From: DASZIT01 sp963770635
GTDB taxonomy: Bacteria > Actinomycetota > Acidimicrobiia > Acidimicrobiales > RAAP-2
DNA length: 64,000 nucleotides
Direction of reading: 5' to 3'
NCBI GenBank assembly: GCA_963770635.1
Contig: CAVYQI010000002.1
Span: 1-64,000, forward strand
Shown: positions 26,110-34,047 of the stretch, piece by piece
Layout: each line of letters begins with the position of its first letter
Position numbering within the stretch: position 1 is the first letter of the stretch
Notes under the pieces: generated by a model
The model's input: the letters and a program-made list of their open reading frames with translations, nothing else
Told to the model about the DNA's origin: nothing
Databases searched by the model: none
Position numbers and translations under genes: made by a program

Positions 26110-27627
26110 GTGCTCGACCTTCTCACCGGTTTCGTGGCCGAGCTCCGGGCTGCGGGGATCCCGGTTTCCCTCACCGAGCACCTCGACGCCGCCGAAGCCA
26201 TGCGGCATATCCCGCTCGAGGACCGGGAGGGGCTCAAATATGCCCTGGGCGCCAGCCTGGTCAAGTCGTCGACCCACTGGAGAGCCTACGAGACGACCTT
26301 CGAGATCTACTTCTCGCTGCGGGGGCCGGAATACCGGATCGGCGACACCGAGCTCGACGCCGACGCCGAGGCCGACGAGTCGGAGGAGAGCCAGGCGGCC
26401 AGGCTGGCCGGCCGGGGCACCGGCAAGGGCCAGGGCCGGGGTGGGGGCGGCGGGCAGGAGGGCATGACCTCCGAGGAGTTGGCCGAGCTGCTCTACAAAG
26501 CCCTCCTCGGTTCCAATAACGCCATGATCGCCGCGGTGGCCCGGCACGCGGTGGCCAGGTACGCCGGCATGGAACCGGGCCGCCCGGTGGGCGGGACCTA
26601 CTACCTCTACCGCACGCTGCGGAACCTCGATCTGGACGGGATCCTCGACCGGTTGCTCGACGATGCCCGCGCCGGGTCCACCTCGCCCCCGCCGGTCGGG
26701 TTGTCGGGCACCGAGTCGGACGGTGACCCCGGCGGGCAGATCACCTTTACCGCCCTGGAGGAGCGCCTGCTACGCGACGAGTTCCAGTCGCGCATCGATC
26801 AGCTCCGCCGCGAGATCGAGAACGAGATCCGCCGTCGGTTGGTGGCCGACCGGGGGAGCGAGGCATTGGCAAAATCACTCCGGAAGCCGCTTCCCGAGGA
26901 TGTCGACGTGATGCACGCCACCCGGGAAGAGATGGTGCTGCTCCGGAAGGCGCTGCAACCGCTGTCCCGCAAGCTGGCCGTCCGGTTGGCCCGGAAACGC
27001 CGGCACGGGCGCAAGGGGCCTCTCGACTTCCGCAGCACCGTGCGTCACTCGCTGTCGACCGGCGGGGTGCCGCTGGATCCCAAGTTCCGGTACCCCCGTC
27101 CGGCCAAGCCCGAGATCGTGGTCATTGCCGACATCTCCGGCTCGGTGGCATCTTTTGCCCGGTTCACGCTCCATCTGGTGCACGCCATCAGCTCCCAGTT
27201 CTCCAAGGTCCGCAGCTTCGTCTTCATCGACGGCATCGACGAGGTCACCCGGTTCTTCGAACACGCCGACGATCCAGCCGATGCGGTCCACCGCATCAAC
27301 ACCGAGGCCGATGTGATCTGGGTGGACGGTCACTCTGACTACGGTCACGCCCTGACCGTGTTCTGGGAGCGCTGGGGCGAAGAGATCAATCCCCGGACCA
27401 GCGTGCTCCTCCTCGGCGATGCCCGGAACAACTACCACGCCTCCCAGGCCTGGGTGGTCAAGGAACTTCAGGATCGGGCTCGCCGCGTCTACTGGCTGAA
27501 CCCCGAGCCTCAGGCCTACTGGAATTCGGGAGACTCGATCGTGGGCGAGTACGGCGTCCACTGCGACAGTGTCATCGAGTGCCGTACGTTGCGGCAGCTC
27601 GAGCGATTCGTCGGGGAACTGGCCTGA
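26110..27627 (+). CDS. CoxE-like VWA domain protein
   Basis: 505-aa partner of the preceding MoxR ATPase. The N-terminal half is helical with a charged, low-complexity linker (DADAEADESEESQ, GRGTGKGQGRGGGGG). The C-terminal von Willebrand A domain carries a degenerate MIDAS motif, VVIADISGSVASFA (DxSGS), followed by FVFIDGIDEVTRFF and LLLGDARNNY. GTG start 21 bases after moxR. CoxE-type proteins assist metal-cofactor insertion in some systems; here that role is only an inference from the pairing. Confidence 0.88.
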   Translation: MLDLLTGFVAELRAAGIPVSLTEHLDAAEAMRHIPLEDREGLKYALGASLVKSSTHWRAYETTFEIYFSLRGPEYRIGDTELDADAEADESEESQAARLAGRGTGKGQGRGGGGGQEGMTSEELAELLYKALLGSNNAMIAAVARHAVARYAGMEPGRPVGGTYYLYRTLRNLDLDGILDRLLDDARAGSTSPPPVGLSGTESDGDPGGQITFTALEERLLRDEFQSRIDQLRREIENEIRRRLVADRGSEALAKSLRKPLPEDVDVMHATREEMVLLRKALQPLSRKLAVRLARKRRHGRKGPLDFRSTVRHSLSTGGVPLDPKFRYPRPAKPEIVVIADISGSVASFARFTLHLVHAISSQFSKVRSFVFIDGIDEVTRFFEHADDPADAVHRINTEADVIWVDGHSDYGHALTVFWERWGEEINPRTSVLLLGDARNNYHASQAWVVKELQDRARRVYWLNPEPQAYWNSGDSIVGEYGVHCDSVIECRTLRQLERFVGELA

Positions 27628-28472
27628 TGGTCAAGGACGCCGACGGGGGTTTCGAGGGCCTGGTCGCCGCTCCGCCCGCCGGCGGAAGGGGCGCCGCCGC
27701 CGAAGGCCGGACCACCGCCCCGCCCGACGGCATCCGGACGATGGCGCCCACCGGCTCGTCGCTCGTCACCCGCCTCGTCCTGGTCCGCCACGGCGAAGCC
27801 GAGTGCAACGTGTCCGGGATCTGCGGGGGGATCAAGGGATGCACCGGGCTCACCGCCCAGGGAGTACGCCAGGTGAAGGCGTTGGGTGAGCGATTGACGA
27901 CGACCGGTGAGCTCGCCGGCGCCGACGGCCTCTATGCCAGCGTGTTGCCGCGAGCCATCGAGACGGCGGAACTGTTGGCTCCGGCCCTCAGATCCATCCG
28001 GCCGGACGGGACCATCGGCCCAGCGCCGACGGTGGTCACCGAGTGCGGACTCTGTGAACTCCATCCCGGGGACGCCGATGGACTCACCTGGGCGGAGTTC
28101 AGCGCCCAGTACCCCGGTCCGAACTGGGACGAGCACCCGGACCTGCCGATCGCCCCGGGAGGGGAGAGCTGGACCGGGTTCGTGCTCCGGGTGGCCGATG
28201 CCCTCGAAGGCGCGGCGGCCCGGCATCCCGGCGGCCTGGTGGTGGTGGCATGCCACGCCGGTGTCATCGAGGCATCGCTGCTGGCGATGCTCCCACTGGT
28301 GGGCGGTCGGGCCGGGGCCCGGTTGCAACTCCGGACCCAGCACGCCTCCCTCACCACCTGGGAAGTCGAGGAAGGCCGCTGGCGCTTGTTGGGCTACAAC
28401 GACGCCAGCCATCTGAGCTGGCGAGATTCGACGGGATCGACGCCGCAGCCGCTGGTGGTTCAGCAGGCGTAG
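27627..28472 (+). CDS. Histidine phosphatase superfamily protein
   Basis: 281-aa phosphoglycerate-mutase-like phosphatase. The phosphohistidine motif is LVLVRHGEAECN, and the second catalytic histidine is in VVACHAGVIEASL. A 45-residue Gly/Ala-rich lead precedes the core, so a later start is possible. The ATG overlaps the VWA stop (TGATG). In mycobacteria a histidine phosphatase (GpgP-like) lies close to nadD/rsfS; sequence alone does not show whether this one acts on glucosyl-3-phosphoglycerate, mutase-type or other substrates. The 3' end overlaps the convergent secreted-protein gene by 13 bases. Confidence 0.85.
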   Translation: MVKDADGGFEGLVAAPPAGGRGAAAEGRTTAPPDGIRTMAPTGSSLVTRLVLVRHGEAECNVSGICGGIKGCTGLTAQGVRQVKALGERLTTTGELAGADGLYASVLPRAIETAELLAPALRSIRPDGTIGPAPTVVTECGLCELHPGDADGLTWAEFSAQYPGPNWDEHPDLPIAPGGESWTGFVLRVADALEGAAARHPGGLVVVACHAGVIEASLLAMLPLVGGRAGARLQLRTQHASLTTWEVEEGRWRLLGYNDASHLSWRDSTGSTPQPLVVQQA

Positions 28473-30055
28473 TCGCCGTCGTAGCCGTTGGCGTTGTCGG
28501 TGTACTGGGTCATCCAGACACCGCCGGAGGGGAGGTTGCTCCCATGCGCCGCGGCGTACGAGTAGGCGGTGGCGCAATTCTGCTGGGGGTTATTGGTGTA
28601 CCAGGCGGCCCACAGCGGCAACTGGGGCTGGTAGGCGCCGACGATCCCGGGCCAGCTGAGGACGCTGGTGTAGATCCCGACGTTGTTGACGCCCAGCGCC
28701 CTCAGTCCCTCCACCGCTCCTTGGACGAAAAGGGCGTTGGCACTGGTATCGGTCGACCATGAGGGGTCGCTTTCGACGTCCAGCCACCAGGTCACCGAGG
28801 TGTTGACCCCCGCCGCCTGGGCCTGTTGGAAGGCGTACTGGCTGGCGCCGTAACCGGCGTAACACGCATCCTGGTCGAATCCGTTGCAGATGGCGGCGCC
28901 GGTGGAGGTCAACCCGTAGGTGAGATAGATGTACAGGTTGAGCCCGGCGCCGGCCCAGGCGGCCTCACTGGCCAGGCACGGGTTGGTGAACGAGTAGGAC
29001 GCGCCGGTGACCTCCACCACCCCGATCTGGTGGGGCGGCGGGGGAAGGTTCCCGCACTGGAACTTGGAGATGTCGTAGCCATAGGAGCCGGACGGAATAT
29101 TCGGATTGCTCCCAAACCCGCCCGTACCCATCCCTCCGGTTATTCCGATGATCGGTGCGTTGAGCTGCGGCGGAGCTGATCCGAAGTAGCCGGCCGCCCC
29201 AAAGTTGAAGACCAGGCCGGCGGTGTCGGTCATCCAATAGCCGCTGCCGGTGGGGGTCGACTGAATGGCCACGATCGGCCGAGAGAGCGTTTCACCTCCG
29301 GCGGAGCCGTAGTAGGGAGCGCTGCCAAAGGCGAAGATGCCGCCATCGGACGCCACCAACCAGTAGCCGCCACCACCGGCGGAAGGCGTCATCCCCACCA
29401 CCGGTCGGTTGAGCCGGATGGCGCCGGTCGAACCGTGGAACGTCGCGTCGCCGAAGGCGAAGATGCCGCCGTCGGTCGCCACCAACCAGTAGCCGGCGCC
29501 ATCGCCGGTAGATGCCATGGAGACGACCGGTTGGTTGAGGCGGATGGCACCGGTCGAACCGTGGAACGTCGCGTCACCGAAGGCGAAGATGCCGCCGTCG
29601 GATGCCACCAACCAGTAACCGCCGCCGTCCGGGGTGGAGGCCATGCCCACGATCGGCTTGTTGAGGGGTTGGCCGCCCATCGATCCGTGGAACGTCGCGT
29701 TGCCGAACGAGAAGATGCCACCGTCACTGGCTACCAGCCAGTACCCGCCACCGCCGGGGGTAGCGGCCATCCCCACTATCGGTTGGTTCAGGGGGTGACC
29801 ACCCATCGATCCGTAGCTGGGAAGGCCACCGAAGGCGAAGACGCCGCCGTCGGTCGCCACCAACCAGTAGGACGGCACGGTGTTCGATGCCGCCGCGGCC
29901 GTCGGGGGCGCCACCGTGACGACCGGGATCACCACCGCCCCCAACAAACAGATCAGGCCGGCGAGAGCGGCGCCCATCGCCCGCCGCGACCCCCGCAACC
30001 GCCGAGTGATCGAGCGTCTGGTTGAGGAAGGGCGCTGACTGAGGGCAAAGAACAT
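28460..30055 (-). CDS. Secreted propeller-like repeat protein with lysozyme-like C-terminal domain
   Basis: 531 aa. A signal peptide (basic lead, then AALAGLICLLGAVVIPVV, cleavage near TAAAASN) directs export. Residues 60-320 hold six or seven repeats of about 42 residues with the pattern GYWLVASDGGIFAFGDATFHGS, giving a predicted beta-propeller-like array; two repeats are almost identical at the DNA level (around 29440 and 29570). The C-terminal 200 residues (GYDISKFQCGNLPPP, WWLDVESDPSWS, IYTSVLSWPG) resemble the GH25-like/DUF1906 TIM-barrel fold used on cell walls; DVES holds candidate acidic residues. GGAG lies upstream of the ATG. Activity is unproven. Confidence 0.8.
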   Translation of the reverse strand: MFFALSQRPSSTRRSITRRLRGSRRAMGAALAGLICLLGAVVIPVVTVAPPTAAAASNTVPSYWLVATDGGVFAFGGLPSYGSMGGHPLNQPIVGMAATPGGGGYWLVASDGGIFSFGNATFHGSMGGQPLNKPIVGMASTPDGGGYWLVASDGGIFAFGDATFHGSTGAIRLNQPVVSMASTGDGAGYWLVATDGGIFAFGDATFHGSTGAIRLNRPVVGMTPSAGGGGYWLVASDGGIFAFGSAPYYGSAGGETLSRPIVAIQSTPTGSGYWMTDTAGLVFNFGAAGYFGSAPPQLNAPIIGITGGMGTGGFGSNPNIPSGSYGYDISKFQCGNLPPPPHQIGVVEVTGASYSFTNPCLASEAAWAGAGLNLYIYLTYGLTSTGAAICNGFDQDACYAGYGASQYAFQQAQAAGVNTSVTWWLDVESDPSWSTDTSANALFVQGAVEGLRALGVNNVGIYTSVLSWPGIVGAYQPQLPLWAAWYTNNPQQNCATAYSYAAAHGSNLPSGGVWMTQYTDNANGYDGDYAC

Positions 30056-30249
30056 CAGGTGCAGTTTCTCCGTGGCTTCTCGTGGTGGCGAATGGAGGGG
30101 GTGGCGATCAGTTCATCCGGGTGAGCGCGCCGACATATCGGATGGTGCTGGAAGATGGCTGCCGATTCCTGCCCCCCGGAGACCGCACCATTCTGGTAGC
30201 CACGACCTTGGCGGTCAATGACCCCCGGTTCCCCCCGGCCTCGTGCGGA

Positions 30250-31608
30250 TCAGGTCCTAAGCAGCTCGGCGACGCTGAACGCCAGGTCAAGGGATTGGCG
30301 AGCGTTCAACCGGGGGTCACAGGTGGTGACGTACCGCTGATTGAGCTGGCCCTCGACAATGTCCTCCACTCCACCCAGACACTCGGTTACATCTTCCCCG
30401 GTCAACTCCAGGTGAACTCCCCCTGGCCAGGTACCTGTCTCGCGGTGGGCAGCGAAGAACCCCTTCAGCTCGGCGAAGATGTCATCGAAGCGTCGGGTCT
30501 TCCGTCCGCCGTCGACGGTGAAGGTGTTCCCGTGCATCGGGTCGCACACCCACAGCACCGGATGGCTCTCCTCTCGGGCTGCCCGGAGCAGCGGAGGAAG
30601 CCCGGTCTCGATGGCACCGGCCCCGAAGCGGGTGATCAGGGTCAACCTTCCGGGAATCCGATCAGGGTTGAGTTTTTCGCAAAGGGCGATGACGTCATCC
30701 GCGGTGGCATTGGGACCGAGCTTGGATCCGACCGGATTGTGGATGCCGGCGAGGAACTCGCAGTGGGCCCCATCGAGTTGGCGGGTCCGCTCGCCCACCC
30801 ACAGCATGTGGGCCGAGCAGTCGTACCAGTCATCGGTCAGCGAGTCGCGGCGGGTCAACGCTTCTTCGTAGTCGAGGATCAGCGCGTCATGGCTGGTCCA
30901 GAAGTCCACCGCGTGGAGGGTGTCCTCGCTCATCAACTTGATGCCGCAAGCCGCCATGAACCTCAACGCCCGGTCGATGCCTTCGGCAATGGCCTCGAAC
31001 CGTTGCCCTTCTGCCGAGGAGGCCACGAACTCTTGATTCCAGGCATGGACCTGGCTGAGATCGGCGAACCCACCTTTGGTGAACGCCCGGAGCAGGTTGA
31101 GGGTGGACACCGACTGCTGGTAGGCGGTGATGAGCCGGTTGGGATCGGGTATGCGGGCGGCCGGGGTCGGGAGGTCGTCGTTGACCATGTGTCCCCGGAA
31201 CGAGTCGAGGATCTGATCGCCCACTTGCTCGGTGGGGGACGACCTCGGCTTGGCGAACTGTCCGGCGATCCGCCCCAGCTTCACCACCGGCACCCCCGCC
31301 CCGTAGGTCAGGACGACTGCCATCTGGAGGATGACTTTGAGCTTGTCCCTGATCCCGTCGGCAGTGAACTCGGTGAACGACTCGGCGCAGTCGCCTGCCT
31401 GCAACAGAAAGGCCCGACCGTCGGCCGCCTCCCCCAGGGCCCGGGTCAGCTGCCGGGCCTCGCCCGCGAAGACCAGGGGAGGCAACGACGACAGCTGGGA
31501 GTGGACCCGCTTCAGCTCGGCGTCATCGGGCCATACCGGCTGCTGAGCGGCCGGCTTCTGCCGCCACGAATCGGGGGCCCACGGTGTTGACTCGGGTTCG
31601 ATCGACAC
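30250..31608 (-). CDS. aroG: Class II 3-deoxy-7-phosphoheptulonate (DAHP) synthase
   Basis: First enzyme of the shikimate pathway, condensing PEP and erythrose-4-phosphate, 452 aa, of the plant/actinobacterial class II type. Motifs: QAGDCAESF (metal-binding Cys), KLGRIAGQFAKPRS (PEP-site residues), DPNRLITAYQQS, LWVCDPMHGNT and GGVHLELTGEDVTECLGG. Length is normal. GTG start (complement of 31606-31608) with TACGCT exactly 6 bases upstream, so likely leaderless. Divergent from the LLM oxidoreductase gene with a 37-base gap. Confidence 0.96.
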   Translation of the reverse strand: MSIEPESTPWAPDSWRQKPAAQQPVWPDDAELKRVHSQLSSLPPLVFAGEARQLTRALGEAADGRAFLLQAGDCAESFTEFTADGIRDKLKVILQMAVVLTYGAGVPVVKLGRIAGQFAKPRSSPTEQVGDQILDSFRGHMVNDDLPTPAARIPDPNRLITAYQQSVSTLNLLRAFTKGGFADLSQVHAWNQEFVASSAEGQRFEAIAEGIDRALRFMAACGIKLMSEDTLHAVDFWTSHDALILDYEEALTRRDSLTDDWYDCSAHMLWVGERTRQLDGAHCEFLAGIHNPVGSKLGPNATADDVIALCEKLNPDRIPGRLTLITRFGAGAIETGLPPLLRAAREESHPVLWVCDPMHGNTFTVDGGRKTRRFDDIFAELKGFFAAHRETGTWPGGVHLELTGEDVTECLGGVEDIVEGQLNQRYVTTCDPRLNARQSLDLAFSVAELLRT

Positions 31609-31645
31609 GCCACCAGCGTAAAGCCTCTGGCTCTAGGCTCGGAAC
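31609..31645. promoter_or_regulatory. Very short divergent promoter region
   Basis: Within 37 bases lie a minus-strand -10 (TACGCT, complement of 31615-31620, 6 bases from the DAHP synthase GTG) and a plus-strand -10 (TAGGCT, 31634-31639, 6 bases from the LLM gene ATG). Each -35 region would fall over the other promoter's -10 or start site, so the two promoters should compete. Confidence 0.45.
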
Positions 31646-32575
31646 ATGCAACCATTTCGATTCGCCATTCAGTTGTCCAAGGCCGATTCGGGGGCGTCCT
31701 GGCGCAGCGTGGCCCGGAAGACCGAGGCCCTCGGCTACTCGACGCTCTTCATTCCCGATCACTTCGAGGACCAGTTCGGGCCCCTGGTGGCCCTGACGGT
31801 GGCGGCCGAGGCGACCTCCACCCTGCGGGTCGGGTCGCTGGTGTTCGACAACGACTACCGGCACCCGCTGGTGTTGGCCAAGGAGATCGCCACTCTGGAC
31901 CTGATGTCGGAGGGCCGCATGGAGTTCGGGTTGGGCGCCGGCTGGATGACCACCGACTACGAGCAGTCGGGGATTGCCGAAGATACCCCCGGCGTCCGCA
32001 TCAGTCGGATGGCGGAGGGCCTGACGGTCATGAAGTCACTGTGGGCGGATGAGACCACCGACTTCAAGGGCGAGCACTATCAGATCGCCGGGGCGAAGGG
32101 AACGCCCACCCCTCATCGCCGGCCCCATCCGTTGATCCTCATCGGTGGCGGCGGCAAGCGGGTGCTCGGCATCGCCGCCCGGGAAGCCGACATCGTCGGG
32201 GTCAACCCGAGTCTGGCCGCCGGGTACGTCGGTCGTGAGGCGATCGCCACCACCACCGCCGAGTACTACCACCAACGAGTGGAGTGGATCCGCGAGGCGG
32301 CCGGGGATCGCTTCGACCAGATCGAGCTGCAGGTGTTGACCTTTATCGTCCAGATCGTCCCCAACCGACGTGAAGCGGTGGAGCAGCTGGCCGGAATGAT
32401 GTCCTTCACGCCCGAGGAAGTCGAAGGATCACCCCTCGTCATGATCGGGACCACCGACGAGATCATCGAGAGTCTCCGCCAACGGCGCGAGGCGTTCGGG
32501 TTCTCCTACATCGTGGTGCACGAAGCCGAGATGGAAGCGTTCGCTCCGGTGGTGGCAGCTCTCGCCGGCACCTGA
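31646..32575 (+). CDS. F420-dependent LLM-class oxidoreductase
   Basis: 309-aa luciferase-like monooxygenase-fold protein of the TIGR03621 type. Visible segments: STLFIPDHFEDQFGPLVAL, VGSLVFDNDYRHPLVLAKE, DLMSEGRMEFGLGAGWM, and LILIGGGGKRVLGIAARE. Known relatives use coenzyme F420 rather than FMN and act on diverse substrates, so only the cofactor class can be suggested. The nadD start is two bases downstream. Confidence 0.88.
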   Translation: MQPFRFAIQLSKADSGASWRSVARKTEALGYSTLFIPDHFEDQFGPLVALTVAAEATSTLRVGSLVFDNDYRHPLVLAKEIATLDLMSEGRMEFGLGAGWMTTDYEQSGIAEDTPGVRISRMAEGLTVMKSLWADETTDFKGEHYQIAGAKGTPTPHRRPHPLILIGGGGKRVLGIAAREADIVGVNPSLAAGYVGREAIATTTAEYYHQRVEWIREAAGDRFDQIELQVLTFIVQIVPNRREAVEQLAGMMSFTPEEVEGSPLVMIGTTDEIIESLRQRREAFGFSYIVVHEAEMEAFAPVVAALAGT

Positions 32576-32576
32576 G

Positions 32577-33176
32577 GTGGTTGGCGAACCTGCCCGCATC
32601 GGGATCTTCGGTGGGACGTTCGACCCCATTCACAACGGCCATGTCGAAGCCGCCGAGACGGTGTACCGGACCCTCGGACTGGACCGGATGCTGCTGGTGG
32701 TGGCCAATGAACCCTGGCAGAAGGAGGGGACCCGATCGGTGACGCCGGCCGAGGACCGCTACGCCATGGTCGAGGCGGCGACCGAGGGACGGCCGGGACT
32801 GGAGCCGAGCCGCTTGGAGATCGAACGGGGTGGCCCGTCGTACACCGTGGACACGGTCAATGAGTTGCGCCGGAAGGACCCATCCAGCCAGCTGATCGTG
32901 GTCATCGGGGCCGACGTGGTCGGCGACCTCCCCACCTGGCGGGACGAGCCGAAATTGCGGCAAAACGCCACCCTGGCCGTGGTCGACCGACCGGGGGTGG
33001 CGATGGTGGAGCCACCGCCCGGATGGCGGTCGGTGAGGGTCCCGGTGGCGCCGTTCGACGTATCCAGTACCGAGCTGCGGGCGCGGCTCGAAGCCGGGTT
33101 GCCGGTGGACGGATTGATCCCTGACCCGGTGATCCGTTGCATTCGGCTCCGGGGTCTGTACGCTACGGGGAGATGA
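32577..33176 (+). CDS. nadD: Nicotinate-nucleotide adenylyltransferase
   Basis: NAD biosynthesis enzyme adenylating nicotinate mononucleotide, 199 aa. The nucleotidyl-transferase signature GGTFDPIHNGHVEAAE, the IVVIGADVVGDLPTW segment and the C-terminal FDVSSTELRARL (SSTxxR motif) are clear. GTG start directly after the LLM gene stop. The TGA overlaps the ATG of the next gene (ATGA). Confidence 0.95.
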   Translation: MVGEPARIGIFGGTFDPIHNGHVEAAETVYRTLGLDRMLLVVANEPWQKEGTRSVTPAEDRYAMVEAATEGRPGLEPSRLEIERGGPSYTVDTVNELRRKDPSSQLIVVIGADVVGDLPTWRDEPKLRQNATLAVVDRPGVAMVEPPPGWRSVRVPVAPFDVSSTELRARLEAGLPVDGLIPDPVIRCIRLRGLYATGR

Positions 33177-33529
33177 GCGAACGGATGACGCTGGCCGAGG
33201 ACCAAACCACCGAGGTGGTCATCCCCTTGACTCCAGCGCCGCCTGATAACGAATCCCCGGTGACGGCTGCAATTGCCGAGCCGGTAGTATCGGTCGGCAG
33301 GCCCGGCCGGGTTAGCCGGGTCAGCCGGAAAGTGCTCCGGAAAGAGCGCCAGGAGCGCCAACGAATCGCACTGATCTGTGGCTTGGCCATCGCCGCCTGT
33401 ATCGGACTGACTGTCCTCATCCTCACGCTGGCCCGTGATCGACCGGCCGGACCGACTCCGGTTGGGGCCGGAATTGTCGTTGCCCACCAACTATCCATCA
33501 TCCAAAACTTGCCCAGACCCGGCGCCTAG
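33173..33529 (+). CDS. Small single-pass membrane protein between nadD and rsfS
   Basis: 118 aa. A polar acidic N-terminus is followed by a basic patch (VSRKVLRKERQERQR), one membrane helix (IALICGLAIAACIGLTVLILTLA, given here as its first 20 residues and end: IALICGLAIAACIGLTVLIL/TLA) and a 30-residue outer tail; a cytoplasmic N-terminus is predicted by the positive-inside rule. I recognise no family. It overlaps nadD by four bases (ATGA) and lies 19 bases before rsfS, so it is probably in the same transcript. In other actinobacteria an LCP-type gene can sit here; this protein lacks the LCP catalytic domain. Confidence 0.7.
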   Translation: MSERMTLAEDQTTEVVIPLTPAPPDNESPVTAAIAEPVVSVGRPGRVSRVSRKVLRKERQERQRIALICGLAIAACIGLTVLILTLARDRPAGPTPVGAGIVVAHQLSIIQNLPRPGA

Positions 33530-33548
33530 GCGCCAGAAGGAGACACCG

Positions 33549-33950
33549 TTGACATCAGGCACTGCCACATCGGTTGCAGATCGTCACGACCCCGCAGTGC
33601 CCGACGAAGTTCTCCTAGCGGCTCAAGCCGCGGACTCCAAGTCCGGAGAGGACACGGTCATTTTGGCAATGGGCGAGATGCTCGGAATCACCGATGCGTT
33701 TGTGATCACCAGCGGCAGGAATGCGCGCCAGGTCAGAACCATCGCCGATGAGGTGGAGCTTCGGGTCAAAGCGGCCGGAGGCTCGGCCCCGTTCCAGGTG
33801 GAGGGGCTCGATGACGCCCGGTGGATCCTGATGGACTACGGCGATTACCTGGTCCATGTGTTCCTCGACGAGGCTCGAGAGTTCTATGACCTCGAGCACC
33901 TGTGGGCTGACGCCCCTCGCATCCCCTGGACGCCGGCGTCGCCGACCTGA
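33549..33950 (+). CDS. rsfS: Ribosomal silencing factor RsfS
   Basis: 133-aa protein of the RsfS/YbeB/iojap family, which binds L14 and blocks subunit joining when nutrients are scarce. Core motifs: AAQAADSKSGEDTVILAMG, ITDAFVITSGRNARQVRTI, WILMDYGDYLVHVF and FYDLEHLWADAP. The TTG at 33549 is chosen because AAGGAGA lies 7 bases upstream; no ATG or GTG gives the full N-terminal helix. Confidence 0.93.
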   Translation: MTSGTATSVADRHDPAVPDEVLLAAQAADSKSGEDTVILAMGEMLGITDAFVITSGRNARQVRTIADEVELRVKAAGGSAPFQVEGLDDARWILMDYGDYLVHVFLDEAREFYDLEHLWADAPRIPWTPASPT

Positions 33951-33984
33951 CGCAACCGCCGCGGTGTTGACCATGCGGAAGGCC

Positions 33985-34022
33985 TTGACCCGGCTCCACT
34001 AACTGGAGCTCTGCCGGGTCAA
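33985..34022. terminator. Bidirectional hairpin terminator
   Basis: A perfect 10-bp inverted repeat, ttgacccggc...gccgggtcaa, encloses a second stem (ctcc-actaact-ggag). It lies between the convergent rsfS and DUF222-HNH genes. There is no T-run, so termination may need help from Rho. Confidence 0.5.
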
Positions 34023-34047
34023 CCTCGGTCGGGCTTGTCGCCCGGGC

